The notes under the pieces are model-generated. The model saw only the letters and a list, made by a program, of their open reading frames with translations, made no database searches and was not told the origin of the DNA. Source: Beta vulgaris subsp. vulgaris (Eukaryota; Streptophyta; Magnoliopsida; Caryophyllales; Amaranthaceae). From it: a stretch of DNA of 64,000 bases. Positions within the stretch are counted from its first letter, which is position 1. Every line of letters starts with the position of its first letter. The translations under genes were made by a program, and so were the position numbers. The DNA lies in contig NC_079204.1 in NCBI RefSeq assembly GCF_026745355.1, positions 51,942,209 to 52,006,208 on the forward strand, in the 5' to 3' direction. Shown piece by piece: positions 1 to 10,186 of the stretch.

Positions 1-298
1 CGAGACTCACGAGAGGCCCTCTTAAACCTATATTTTAAACCTTGTCTTGTTACTTTTCCATTGGTATTCATTTACCATCCACAAACACATATAAAGTTCG
101 AAACAAGCCAACAAAAACCACATCACATGGTGACGGCATTCATAAATTGTTCAGAACTTCAGGTCTTCTAGTTTTCATTTCCTGTGAATTGACTTTGTGT
201 TCGGGGTCAAGTTTTTTCTAATAACAATTAGATAGCGAATGAACCACTTAAATCTTGTGAAAAAAAAAAACACTTAAATGACTTATTTGCATTTTTTT

Positions 299-795
299 GG
301 CCAATTGACTAAATTGTTAAAAAAAAAAAAGTGACCCTCAATGATAATTTGGTAAAAAAAAAAATTGCTTTTAGGACAAATTGGTAAAAATAATTGAGCT
401 CCAACGATGTTTAGGCCAATTTTTTCTATAGTTTTCCGACTCGATCAAAACGTGTAATTTACAAGTTTTTAGTATGTAGCGATAATAGAAGATAATTAGA
501 GAAAAACACGAAAATTCTATATAAAGGGCATATAAATGCATGCATTGGATGTTGATTAAGCTGGAAATTTTAAAAGAACATGGCCTAAATATCATTAGGA
601 TCCATTTTATTTACCAAATTGTCGTCAAAACTCATTTAACTTACCTAAATGTCGTTTGAGCTCGATTTTTTTTTACCGACTTGTCACCAAAGTTTTTTTT
701 TTTTTTTTACCAATTTATCGCTTGAGCAAGTTTTTTTTTTCAGATTGTTGTTGATGGTCACTTTTTTTTTTTACCAATTTGGTCAATATTTTGGG
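299..795. repeat. Fold-back (inverted-repeat) element with A-rich and T-rich arms
   Basis: The left arm (about 299-425) and right arm (about 640-795) are imperfect reverse complements. The left GGCCAATTGACTAAATTGTT, A-tract, GTGACC order returns inverted on the right as GGTCAC, T-tract, ACCAATTTGGTCAATATT. A second pair, TTGAGCTCCAACGATGTTTAGG on the left and its complement near 640-665, supports the same fold. The left arm has only A-tracts and the right arm only T-tracts. It contains no convincing coding sequence. It is probably a decayed fold-back or MITE-like element; the family is not recognised. Confidence 0.5.
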
Positions 796-1194
796 CACTT
801 ATTATGCAATTTTTGGATGCAATGCACAAAGTAATTATGATAAATGTACAAAATAAGTATGATGAATGTACATTAAAGTAATTTTGGATGAACGCAAATA
901 AAATTGTAGATGTACATAAATGAAATTTGTATGAATATAGGTAAATGTGATTGTGCATACAAAAATGTCAGTTGTGCCAAACGAAAAAGTGAGACAAGAC
1001 GTTTGTTTAAAGGGATAAATGATGAGGAATGGGAATAAGGGGGAAATGATAGAAAAAATTGTATGTTTTAAGGGGATGGCAATTAGAGGAGTGGTAAGGG
1101 TATAAATAAAATAACCCCTTATCATACCAATTCTATACCTAAGAAGGGTGGTGTAAGGGGGACACTCACGAGGGACAGGAAATCGATCTTACCC
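796..1194. other. AT-rich spacer, no gene seen
   Basis: About 400 bp with short degenerate repeats built on GATGAATGTACA (835-960). The phrase ACTCACGAG occurs both at about 6 and at about 1165, possibly as scars of an older element. I see no coding or RNA gene. Confidence 0.5.
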
Positions 1195-1197
1195 TTA

Positions 1198-2026
1198 CAA
1201 CATGTTTGGTTAGTGGTAATAAATTGTGGTAACGGTAATTATTTTTAGTCTAAGGTTGTGAAGACGTTTCAATGTTAATATATCTCTATTATATAAGCCA
1301 AGGGAGGAGGTGTGGTGTCCTTTTTTGAAGTGACTAAAATACCCTTAATGATCTAATTAATGGAATGAAAAAAATTACAAAAGCAAATCATTTAAAAATT
1401 TTCATTCCAACTTGCCATTTAAAGCAAGTTTAAAATGGTATATGCATCAAATACTTCAATCAAAAATTAAATGGACAAAATATTTATACCTTATAAAAAA
1501 AGATGGCGGCATACATAAAGTACACATGAAAAGTCTGAACATTCACTACCTTTGATAGTCTTTAATCCAGTTAAACCAACTCATTATTTTTGTTTTTTCT
1601 GTTCAATATTCATTCACAAAAAATTAATGTTAACAATCACTCACAGCCTTTTTATTTTTTTACATTAGCGAATTAATATATCTAAATTCATCTAACTGTT
1701 GAATTTTTCACATTTAAGTTTAATCATAAATAAAATACGAATGGAGTACTAATAGAATAACAAATTTTGAAATTAACGCACGCATCGCGTGCATATGAAG
1801 GCTAATATATATGGTAATGGAACTTGATGTCAAAACATGTGTTTTCCTTCATAAATTTTCACGACCATTCATACCACCTTCTCAAGCAGTAATGAAATTT
1901 TAAGAAGAAAATAGGTGTTTTGGACAAAGTAGCATCACCATATAGGTTGACATGGGAATGTCTTCACAAATTTGCGCTAGAAACTATTATCATTACCACC
2001 ATTTCATACCGCTAACAAACGAGCCG
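1198..2026. mobile_element. PIF/Harbinger-type MITE split by a Helitron
   Basis: The outer ends match the 346-bp MITE family seen at 7205 and 13354. The left end is CAACATGTTTGGTTAG, the right end ACAAACGAGCCG, and the inside has runs like ATTACCACCATTTCATACC. It is flanked by TTA on both sides (1195-1197 and 2027-2029), the TWA target duplication expected of PIF/Harbinger. A 523-bp Helitron (1283-1805) interrupts it, so this MITE landed first. Confidence 0.6.
1283..1805 (+). mobile_element. Non-autonomous Helitron, copy A
   Basis: It begins TCTCTATTATATAAG directly after an A and ends CTAA directly before a T, which is the Helitron A^T insertion rule with a CTRR 3' end. A 6-bp-stem hairpin (GCACGC, loop ATC, GCGTGC, 1778-1792) precedes the 3' terminus. 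It has no Rep/helicase sequence and so is non-autonomous. It shares its 5' end with copies at 4544, 15953, 16520 and 45557. Confidence 0.7.
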
Positions 2027-2029
2027 TTA

Positions 2030-2900
2030 ATGAAATAAAATAAAAAGAAGAGGTAATGATAGATTTAGGTTGGTTATTTTGGCTGATTTGCGACTTATCT
2101 TAATATTATTCTCAATTTACACCAAAAAAGGGAACATACTTGTTTTCACTTTATCCCATTCATTGCATATATTTGGAAATTAAAGACCAGCTTTCAAACT
2201 TCCTTAAGTGTTCATACTAAAACTGTCTGACGGTAAACTTCAAAGAGTATGAATAAATACATAATTATTGTTACGTTATACATTGATAAAACCTTTTTGC
2301 ATGTTGGTTATTGGATGTATATATAACAAAAAATGGATGAACGTTAGAAATTAGAATAGTATTGGATATTCATACAAATACAACTAACACATAATATTTA
2401 GAAATAAGAATAGTATTGGATATACATAGAATAACCCATAAAAAGTAGTTCATATTATGAAATAAAGTAAGTTGAAGGACAACAAAGAACTGATATTTTT
2501 CTTTTTTCAATGATGTATATTACAACTTATGACAAATGTCGTATTTATACTACAAAATCTACTACTATAAGTAAAGTATATATGAACTCTATATAAGATT
2601 TGGAGAAAATGTGATAAAGCTTTAAATGTTTGTATCTCGTTGGCTATTATAGTGGGCATTTATAATTTTGAAACATTGAAAAGAGATTTTTGGTATAGAA
2701 CCATTTAGCATGTTGCCCTTTTTTGGTTTCTTTCTCGTTTACCTACATAGTGTCCCATCTTTTAGGGTATTATTCTCTATTCTCCATTCTCCATTCTCCA
2801 AAGAAAAACAAGTACCATAAAGTGTAAAAAAAACAAAGTGAACTACTACGTACTGCTACAGTGTGCTACTTTCTCGGCATGGAAATAAGAAGGCAGATTA
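2030..2900. other. Intergenic, no gene seen
   Basis: AT-rich. A short phrase (ATTAGAATAGTATTGGATAT) is nearly repeated at about 2350 and 2408. TCTCCATTCTCCATTCTCC near 2780 is a small CT-rich repeat just upstream of the U5 promoter. Nothing coding is visible. Confidence 0.5.
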
Positions 2901-2950
2901 GTCCCACACCGGCAAATTATAAGAAGCGTGGAACAAAACTGCTATAAATA
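2901..2950 (+). promoter_or_regulatory. snRNA promoter (USE + TATA) of U5 copy 1
   Basis: GTCCCACACCG at 2901-2911 matches the plant upstream sequence element RTCCCACATCG with one change. TATAAATA begins at 2943, 31 bp after the element. In plant snRNA genes this longer spacing (about 33-34 bp) selects RNA polymerase II, whereas about 23-24 bp selects polymerase III. The RNA starts about 30 bp downstream. Confidence 0.85.
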
Positions 2951-2975
2951 TATGAGACTCATTTCAGTAATCTTC

Positions 2976-3097
2976 ACGCAGCCACGCAGTGAGCACAAAG
3001 CGAACTATTCTTTCGCCTTTTACTAAAGAATACCGTGTGCTCGCTGCATTGAGTGGCATACGTTTATTTTTGGAGGGAGTTCCCAAAAAGAACTCCC
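2976..3097 (+). ncRNA. U5: U5 spliceosomal snRNA, copy 1
   Basis: U5 snRNA is the core of the U4/U6.U5 tri-snRNP, and its loop 1 holds the exon ends at the splice site. The invariant loop 1, CTTTCGCCTTTTACTAAAG, is present at 3009-3027. The flanking stem pairs GCAGTGAGCAC with GTGCTCGCTGC, and GCCAC with GTGGC further out. An Sm-type site (TTTATTTTTGG, 3063-3072) and a terminal hairpin (GGGAGTT...AACTCCC) follow. The 5' end is placed at the A of ACGCAGCC, about 30 bp after the TATA box; it could lie a few bases either way. The body is almost identical to the copy at 8295. Confidence 0.92.
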
Positions 3098-3629
3098 ATT
3101 AAAACTACCATAAAGTTTTTGTTTCTGGGAGATTATCTGTGTAGGTTAGAGCTCTATTGAGATGGTGAAATATTATGACGAATGTAATGCATATGTAGCA
3201 ACAGTTTTAATATAGCAAAGATACATGAAGTCCAAATGTCAAGTATACTATATGAGTCTTCGTGAATTGTTAAAACTTTGAACATAATCAGGAGCCATTT
3301 TTATCAATGTCGAAAAAGGTATCTTTACATATGCGTCTGTCCAAAAATTTACAAGAAATTGAGAGCTGAATATATAACAACTTAATGCAACTCCCAAATC
3401 TATCTACGCATATTTTCTGGTGAACGTGAGGAAGGAGCTAGACATAATATACGGTAGTAGTAGTACGGTACCTCTTCGCAGTATGAAAGTGCAACATTAC
3501 GAAATCTTCGCAGTATGAAAGTGCAACATTACGAAATGAGACAAGTGAATTCTGCAAAAGTTAAAGCGTTGAGTTTTTATTTTAAAAGTAAGAGTTGCTA
3601 ACATGTTGTGTCTTTTTATGAAAACAAAT
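3098..3629. other. Intergenic, with a perfect 32-bp tandem duplication
   Basis: Two identical 32-bp units (TCTTCGCAGTATGAAAGTGC...) occupy 3473-3504 and 3505-3536. The rest is AT-rich with no recognisable gene. A polymerase II snRNA 3' box would be expected just after 3097, but I cannot define one with confidence. Confidence 0.5.
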
Positions 3630-3631
3630 TA

Positions 3632-3906
3632 CTCCCTTCGTCTTTTTTTATTTGTTACATTTTGCCATTTAGGGGTGTTTCAATTTATTTGCTACATTTG
3701 CAAATATTTCCATATATAGTACATAGGTCCCACACTTTATTTACAAATTTGCCATCACTCCCTTCTTGATTTTGTAAATGTTTTCATATATAATACATAG
3801 GTCCCACAATTTACATATTTGCTTTTTTGTTAATTCCATTTATGTCAATGGTCCCTACTGTCTTTGTGAAAAAGTGCTTGTAGCAAATAAAAAAAGACGG
3901 AGGGAG
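3632..3906. mobile_element. Stowaway-like MITE
   Basis: The terminal inverted repeats start CTCCCTTCGTCTTTTTTTAT and end in the complementary ...AAAAAAGACGGAGGGAG. TA flanks both sides (3630-3631 and 3907-3908), the Tc1/mariner target duplication. It is 275 bp long and noncoding. Confidence 0.7.
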
Positions 3907-3991
3907 TATTCTCCTAGAAAGATTTACATATGGATTATAATGTGTTACACTACAACTATATGTGATGTTTTCACTATCTTGAGGTATAATT

Positions 3992-4544
3992 ATAGTGGCT
4001 TTTTCTACGCGCTGTGCGTGTGGTGATATTTTAGGCATAATTATTGTTCGGTATTACAATAAATGAAAAATAAAATTATAAAAGTACGTATCTACGTTCA
4101 CTTTCATTTGGTAAGTAAGAATTATTTAAATAATTATAAATAGTATCTAAAAATATTTTAAAGTAAGTATAAGTGATCAAATTGCATATCCAAGTAATGA
4201 AGAAACTGATTTTTTTTGGAGTTTGTATTTGTGATTAATTTTATATATGAGTGTCTTTCTAATAAGAATGTCATATTTTTTTATTGCATGTGGTATCAAT
4301 TTTTGGTAAATTATTGATTACGAACTTTTTTTTTTTTGTTTATTGGATCTAAATTTAATTTGATCGAATCTTTCTTATTGACAAGTTAATGTGATTGACA
4401 ATTATATGAATTGATTACGTTTAATAAAGATTTGGTTGAATTTTTTGGTAAGTTTATGTGTGTAATGGTTTTATGTTGTGGAGAGGTGAATATGTAAATT
4501 TAGGGGGGACACCATTGTTTCCCCCTTGATTTATATAATAGACA
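3992..4544 (-). mobile_element. Non-autonomous Helitron, copy B (degenerate 3' end)
   Basis: On the minus strand the 5' end reads TGTCTATTATATAAATC, followed by the GGGGGAAACAATGGTGTCC block shared with the copy at 15953. A hairpin-like ACGC...GCGT sits at 4007-4019, but no clear CTRR terminus follows, so the 3' boundary is approximate. Confidence 0.5.
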
Positions 4545-4693
4545 TATGTAAAAAAATATATAGACTTCACAAAAAAGATCATATATATGTTGCCAGAGTT
4601 TTAAATATAGTTAAAAGAGATGATCTAAATATTAACATGTCACTAATTATTCTATAAAATACTCGTATGGTCTAACTTTCCAAGGGTATATTT

Positions 4694-5438
4694 TGTTGGG
4701 TTAATCTCCCAAATCATTAATTATTAGTAGTATTATTATTAATTATTATTATTAAGTTGAGAAAAAAAAGAAAAAAAAAGATGGAAAATGAAGGTGTCTT
4801 TGACGTGAGTTAGAGCCTTGGTCTCCAATGTTAGTTAGTTGGCAAGAAAAGCATTAATATCCTATGGTAGGATAGGTAGTAGGATTTGACTTTGTGGTGT
4901 GCATAATTATACTCATTGCCTTGAGAGTTTATGTGCACAACAAGCAAAGAGATGAAGGCAAAGGTGACGTGAGTAGGCAAGCAAAGTATTAAAGAGGTAG
5001 TAGGCTTGTACTTATTGGGTGCCTATTTAAAGAGGTACACCATGAGTTTTAGATGAGAGAGCAGCACAAGAGAAGAGGGTGAGTGTATTAGAGTGTGAAT
5101 AATACACAAACACAACGAGTGAGAGGGAGTAATTGGTGTGAGGCAAACACAATATTAGTTAGAGGGTGTTTAAGGCTTAGTTAGTAGTAGTACTGTTGTG
5201 GAGGGTACTAAGTAGAACTTTGTCCTAAACACATATTTCTAGTATTGTAGTTGTAGTGGTAACCTTTGTACTCCCAAAAATAATATAGTGAAGTTTTGTA
5301 TCCTGGAGATCGGGACCGTGGTTTTTCCCTAGTTTAGGAGGGTTTCCACGTAAAATTGTTGTGTGTTGTTTTTAGATATTTTCGTACTTTATATTTCTTC
5401 CCGTTATTGTGTTTTATCTGTTATTCGTTTCCCCAACA
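4694..5438. mobile_element. Solo LTR of an LTR retrotransposon
   Basis: A 745-bp segment opens TGTTGGG and closes CCCCAACA, giving canonical TG...CA ends with a short inverted repeat. It is flanked by a perfect 5-bp duplication TATTT (4689-4693 and 5439-5443). A TATA-like ATTTAAAGAGG lies near 5025. There are no internal coding domains, so this is an LTR left after LTR-LTR recombination. The copia/gypsy assignment is open. Confidence 0.8.
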
Positions 5439-5443
5439 TATTT

Positions 5444-7201
5444 TATAATACTAATTCAACCTTTTGACTCAACATTTTCATGCACATTTAGAAGTTTCGT
5501 TCGACAAATTTGTGAATATGCTCGAAGTATATTCTTAACATTGAGACGATTAGTAAAAGAATGTACAATCCCGGTTATAAGCTCAAAACAGATCGAAAAA
5601 ATATAGTAAAAGGAATTTGTTTTGTTATAATTAATTAATAAAATCAAGTGGAGTTTTAAGCTCGATGAAATTAGAAAATTAAGCTATAGCTTGATTGCAA
5701 TTGTTACAAGTCAAACATAGAAACCCTAAACTCAATCTCGATTATGCTCATCAACATATAACAATATAATTCTCTTTTTAAAAAACAATTAACAATAAAT
5801 TCTCGTTTCAGAGGTTTTATCTCTAAGTGACCCATAAATGTAACTATTGTTTGTATTGAACTTTTTGGGTTAGTTTTAGTACATAAGACAACATCTCATT
5901 ATTTTTGAGATGTTCTTTTTTAAAACTTTGAATGATTCCTAAAAACAATAAATTTGTTGATTATGGGATGTATGTCCCTTCTCTCCTCACTATATTTTTA
6001 TGAAATGATATTTGCTACTGAACGGTATAAAAATACATAGTGTGTAGATTAAAAGATAAAAAAAAAGGGAGCAACACATTAAACCACACTTAAGCGATTA
6101 AAAAAAAATTCCCATTGTACCTTTGTGTTATTAATATAGAAAGTTATAGTACTTTTACGGTTTTACTTGAAAATTTTCTTAATATGCCATAATGTCAGAC
6201 CTTCTCAAATTATTGAAATTTAGGAGGGAATAATACATAACTGGCGAACAACATAAGGTTGTACCTATAAAATTTTGCAATTGTTATGTATGTATGTGTA
6301 TATGTATATATATCTTTTATCACTAAAAACAATAATGACGACTAACGTGAGTGGTTTTAGTCATTAAAAAAATATTTTTCCCCAGGAACCTATGTAAATA
6401 TTATAACCTCTACATTCTTTATAATTCACACGATTTAACTTTTGCTTTTGTCGATACAAAAAATTAATAATTTATGGCTTAAATTATCAATAAATGTTTT
6501 TTTTAAAATGATATTTTGATATTTTTGTGCAAAATCTAACAAGATCTCATATTATGATGTCTAATCAAATTGGTAAGAAGATACAGTGGTTGATGAGGAT
6601 TTGGTGAAAAACAAATGATCAGGCCTAATATAACCCCTGTTTTACTACAACACTTCTTGTACTCTATATCAATTTCATAATTTTTGCATCCCTAATAGTT
6701 TTGCTTAAGGAAGAAAGTATATTACTAGTATATGGTTGGGGGGGGGGGGGGTTGCTAGAGTGGAAGCAAAAGTGATTTTTGCAAGCTCGATTCTAATTTG
6801 TGACATAATTAATAATTATACCTTGAAGCATTTTTTTATTGCCAAACATCATGTTTTATATAAACATGGTTAATCGACTTATACATTACTATAATGTGAA
6901 TAGTACAAAAGAGTGTGAATTAGAAAAGAGAATTAGGGCATTAAATTATATAATTTTTTTTCCCTATATCACAAATCTATATTTAGAAAAATAAGTGAAT
7001 TTGAATTTATTTCTCTTTAAGTTTTTTTTGATAAAATATTTCTTTCTATGCTTTGTGTTCACTGTGTCATTATCTTCATTCTTCCCCTCCCAAGGAAATC
7101 ACAATACCCTATTTCCCTCAAACTGTGCATACTTAAAGACAGTACACTATTCCATTTCTTTGATGGTCTTGGACTCTAGGTAGTACTCTTACTGAGAGCA
7201 C
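5444..7201. other. Intergenic, no gene seen
   Basis: About 1.76 kb of AT-rich DNA. It includes an uninterrupted G-run near 6738-6750 and many A/T tracts. I find no convincing ORF, RNA gene or bounded element. Confidence 0.5.
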
Positions 7202-7204
7202 TTA

Positions 7205-7550
7205 CGGCCCGTTTGGTAGTCGTTAATAAATTGCGGTAATGGGAATGAATTTTATGTGTAATTTTATTAGGGAAGCACCCTTAAAATCTCCATGGGGAGG
7301 CATTTTTTCTCCATGGACAAGCAATCTCTCCCTTAAACTTGTGTTTTTGTCTCCAAGGGGAAGCAATTTTCATTACCACTCATTACCACCCTACAAGGTG
7401 GTATTGGATGGGAATGAAAATTCAAGAAGGAAAGTGGACACTTTAAGATAAATTAGCATTACCATGGTAATGAACAATGATATTTTTCACAAATTTACAC
7501 ACAAATTCATTTCCATTACCACCATTTATAACCAACTACCAAACGAGCCG
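7205..7550. mobile_element. PIF/Harbinger-type (Tourist-like) MITE, 346 bp
   Basis: The terminal inverted repeats are CGGCCCGTTTGGTAGTCGTTA and ...TAACTACCAAACGAGCCG. TTA flanks both sides (7202-7204 and 7551-7553). It is nearly identical, and equal in length, to the copy at 13354-13699. The 70-aa ORF inside is non-genic. Confidence 0.8.
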
Positions 7551-7629
7551 TTAGAGATAGCACTTCCCTCAAATCCCTTTGTTGCGGACTTGTAGTGGTT
7601 TAATGAGTAGGTTGATGTGTTCTGTTCTA

Positions 7630-7681
7630 GTCCCACATCGTGTAGTTGTAGAAGTAGACATCCTATGAGACAGCATATAAA
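7630..7681 (+). promoter_or_regulatory. snRNA promoter (USE + TATA) of U4
   Basis: GTCCCACATCG at 7630-7640 matches the plant upstream sequence element RTCCCACATCG exactly. ATATAAA is at 7675-7681, 34 bp later, the polymerase II spacing. The U4 5' end lies 30 bp after the TATA start. Confidence 0.9.
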
Positions 7682-7704
7682 CCAAAAATTATAATGTAAA
7701 ACTC

Positions 7705-7860
7705 ATCTTTGCGCTTGGGGCAATGACGCAGCTAGTGAGGTAATAACCGAGGCGCGTCAATTGCTGGTTGAAAACTATTTCCAAACCCCCTCTTCGGCCT
7801 GGGCTTGACCTTGGCCGTCGAGAATTTCTGGAAGGGCTCCCTTTTTAAGGGTAAAGCCCT
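7705..7860 (+). ncRNA. U4: U4 spliceosomal snRNA
   Basis: U4 pairs with U6 and keeps it inactive until spliceosome activation. The 5' end ATCTTTGCGCTTGGGGCAAT and the 5' stem-loop around GACGCAGCTAGTGAGG carry the U4 regions that pair with U6 and bind the 15.5K protein. GAGGCGCGTCAATTGCTGG (stem I region) and TTGAAAACTATTTCC follow. The Sm site is AATTTCTGG near 7823-7831. A 3' hairpin AGGGCT...AGCCCT closes the RNA, giving about 156 nt. I recognise this as plant U4 with high confidence; the exact 3' end may vary by a few nucleotides. Confidence 0.93.
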
Positions 7861-8218
7861 ACAATCCAAAGTTTAAAATTTCTAAAGTCTATGGGATATA
7901 AGAAAATATAATACGTCCCATATTCTGTGATAATATTTTATGTTCAAGGAAAGGAACTAATCTTTAAATTAGCGTATAAGCTATTTTTTGGTGTAAATAA
8001 ATATGATATTCTTTTATTGATGAGCTTTGAAATTAATTTGGTAATGGTTTTTACTTAAACTGATAATAGTAAATCTTTCTGTAATTCTAAAATTTCTGAT
8101 ATATATGATGTCCTCAGAAATTTCCTAGAATTGTGGAAATGAAAGCAGTATATCAGAGTTAATCCAGAAGCTGAAATGCTATTACTACTAGAAACGCCAA
8201 GAAAAAAGAGGTAAATAA
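7861..8218. other. Spacer between U4 and U5 copy 2
   Basis: AT-rich, with no coding signal. The first bases after 7860 (ACAATCCAAAGTTTAAAATT) would contain the U4 3' box, but its limits are not clear from sequence alone. Confidence 0.5.
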
Positions 8219-8267
8219 GTCCCACATCGACTACTTATAAGAACTGACCAACTGAAACACTATAAAA
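8219..8267 (+). promoter_or_regulatory. snRNA promoter (USE + TATA) of U5 copy 2
   Basis: GTCCCACATCG at 8219-8229 is an exact upstream sequence element. TATAAAA starts at 8261 with 31 bp between. The flanks differ from those of U5 copy 1, although the RNA body is nearly identical. Confidence 0.9.
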
Positions 8268-8294
8268 GCAGTGAGACTCGTACCATCAATCTTC

Positions 8295-8416
8295 ACGCAG
8301 CCACGCAGTGAGCACAAAGCGAACTATTCTTTCGCCTTTTACTAAAGAATACCGTGTGCTCGCTGCATTGAGTGGCATACGTTTATTTTTGGAGGGAGTT
8401 CCCAAAAAGGACTCCC
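8295..8416 (+). ncRNA. U5: U5 spliceosomal snRNA, copy 2
   Basis: The same RNA as at 2976-3097: loop 1 CTTTCGCCTTTTACTAAAG (8328-8346), the GCAGTGAGCAC/GTGCTCGCTGC stem, the Sm-type site TTTATTTTTGG and the terminal GGGAGTT...ACTCCC hairpin. The only difference I see in the body is one base in the last hairpin (AAGAACTCCC versus AAGGACTCCC). That suggests a recent duplication or ongoing gene conversion. The intact promoter argues that it is functional. Confidence 0.92.
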
Positions 8417-8690
8417 ATTAATATAAGTTCAGAAAATTAAATTATCCTTAATCTATTGTTGTACTGATCTTATAATTGGAGATTAGTGACTTTCCATTTC
8501 TTTATTCAGTAAATTAAAACATTAATGTGAAGCTGGATGCCTGGATCATTAAAACTTAAATTGGATTATTAGCCTTTAAAAAGAAGAAATTCTCATGTAG
8601 ATTGATGGTGTGGGATTGCAAAATGGATTTTTTTTATGTTTTATGTACTAGTTGAGTAGTTGTTACTGTGCCATTACATTAACATGACTT

Positions 8691-8772
8691 GTGGACGTGC
8701 CGGAGTGGTTATCGGGCATGACTAGAAATCATGTGGGCTTTGCCCGCGCAGGTTCGAATCCTGCCGTCCACG
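8691..8772 (+). tRNA. tRNA-Ser (anticodon AGA)
   Basis: This 82-nt class II tRNA pairs its acceptor arm GTGGACG with CGTCCAC, leaving discriminator G at 8772. Anticodon stem CATGA/TCATG encloses CTAGAAA, so the anticodon is AGA (8724-8726), reading UCU serine codons. The long variable arm TGGGCTTTGCCCGC is typical of serine tRNAs. The T-arm contains GGTTCGAATCC (B box) and the D-arm GTGGTTATCGGG (A box). There is no intron. CCA is not encoded, as usual for nuclear tRNAs. Confidence 0.95.
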
Positions 8773-8782
8773 TTTTTTTTTT
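8773..8782 (+). terminator. RNA polymerase III terminator of tRNA-Ser
   Basis: A run of ten T residues directly follows the discriminator base of the tRNA. Confidence 0.85.
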
Positions 8783-9754
8783 CCTGAAACTATACATATC
8801 TCCAATCTATGCACCGATGCACGTGAATAGCAACTACTCTACTATGTACTTTGAGCCTTTTTTCTCAAATCTACAGTACTTCAATGTTTATTATGTTCAG
8901 TTTTCTATCTTTACTCGCTCACAAGACGCAATGTTAACACTTCGAAACATGTAGCTTCTGTTATTTGCTCGAGTCGAGGTACAACCAACATTGGCCTATT
9001 CCATATCAATTACGAGAAGGCTTACTTAGAATAATAATTAAACAAGGGGAGTAAATTGGGCAATTTTTGGATTATAGGTGTTGGCTGATCTTACATTAAG
9101 GTCTAGCAATTTTAAAATATGAATTTGCAGGGGTTGATATCTCAAAATTATTACCATATAGATGTTACTTAATGAAATATTAGGAAGAAACATACCTATT
9201 TTGTTGATGAAATTACATTATACACGAAAATCAGATCAATATCGAGCATTTGCTCTATAATTCCAACCGATACACTATTGCCTCTTTTATACTATCTTCA
9301 GGGAATATTATTTCGTGTTGCCCGTGAATTATTACAAGGTATATTTACGAGTGTCATAATTATTTTTATCTTTAAATCGAATTAGAAACTACTATATATT
9401 CCATCAAACATTGTAAAAAATCACATTATGAATAAAATTCACAATGATTTACAATCATATTCGATTGACTTGACAATGCACAACTAACATAGACCACAAG
9501 ATAGATTCTTATAGAGTTCACTCGCTCGGCTGATCTTCAATATTTTCTAAAAGTATGTGGTTTATAATCAAGTAATCACATCTACTAAAGTAGTGTGTGC
9601 TTATGTCCATTAGAATTACATGACATTTGAAAGAATCATAGTTTATGGTTTGTTGAACACCTTCACTTTTTCACTTTCGAGTTGACGAAGATTACCCTTC
9701 AAGCTCAACAAGTCATTACTAGTAATTTAGTAAAACATACATCTTATAACAAAC
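8783..9754. other. Intergenic, no gene seen
   Basis: About 970 bp of AT-rich spacer between tRNA-Ser and the U11 promoter. No element boundaries or coding sequence were recognised. Confidence 0.5.
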
Positions 9755-9805
9755 ATCCCACATCGGCAAAGAATTCCGATAAAGTTGGTCAGCTCTTCTA
9801 TAAAG
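9755..9805 (+). promoter_or_regulatory. snRNA promoter (USE + TATA) of the U11-like gene
   Basis: ATCCCACATCG at 9755-9765 fits RTCCCACATCG exactly. TATAAAG begins at 9799 after a 33-bp gap, the polymerase II spacing. The predicted start is about 35 bp downstream, at AAAAGGG. Confidence 0.85.
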
Positions 9806-9833
9806 TAAAACCAACTGCTACTATTTACAATTT

Positions 9834-9960
9834 AAAAGGGTCGGTTGGCTAATTATGCCACGCTCGTCTTGAGATAAGGCGGGTGCTGTATGGCTATCAA
9901 GACATATGGCCGGCATAATTTGTGGAATCCTATAGGATTGGCTTGCTTGGCCGATCCTCC
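9834..9960 (+). ncRNA. U11: Probable U11 snRNA (minor spliceosome)
   Basis: U11 recognises the 5' splice site of U12-type introns. The RNA starts AAAAGGGTCGG; AAGG can pair with the CCUU of U12-type 5' splice sites. A strong hairpin pairs CGCTCGTCTT with AAGGCGGGTG (loop GAGAT), inside GCCA/TGGC. The 3' part reads ATCAAGACATATGGCCGGCA then the Sm site AATTTGTGG, as I recall for the ATCAAGA...GCATAATTT arrangement of metazoan U11. A terminal stem-loop AGGATTGGC/GCCGATCCT closes the RNA. Promoter, Sm site and 3' hairpin make an Sm-class snRNA nearly certain. The U11 identity rests on the 5' end and the pre-Sm block. An H/ACA RNA was considered and is less consistent. Confidence 0.68.
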
Positions 9961-10186
9961 TGCACATTTATAGTGATATGAAGATTACGTTTGAACCTTC
10001 TAACAATGACAACCATATGTTAGGTTAAAGATTTAATCTATAGAACCATTTATTTGTTAGTTGCTCAGGTTCCCAAATTTATAGCAGTTTAGCTCACTTG
10101 TCAAACATTGATCTTTAACTCTGAATGAAATTTAGGTAGAGAACTATAATATACACACTGAAATTATAACTTAATACCCCACTCAT

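Noticed and set aside
7239..7451. Two near-identical 70-aa ORFs (also 13388-13600)
   Set aside because: Both lie wholly within the 346-bp MITE copies; no domain and no reason to expect translation.
8691..8954. 87-codon ORF on the plus strand
   Set aside because: It translates the tRNA-Ser gene and its downstream flank; the RNA gene explains the sequence.
9834..9960. H/ACA snoRNA interpretation of the U11-like locus
   Set aside because: A terminal ACA-like trinucleotide exists (9963-9965), but no proper H box (ANANNA) is found, while an Sm site followed by a strong 3' hairpin and an snRNA-type 5' end are present.
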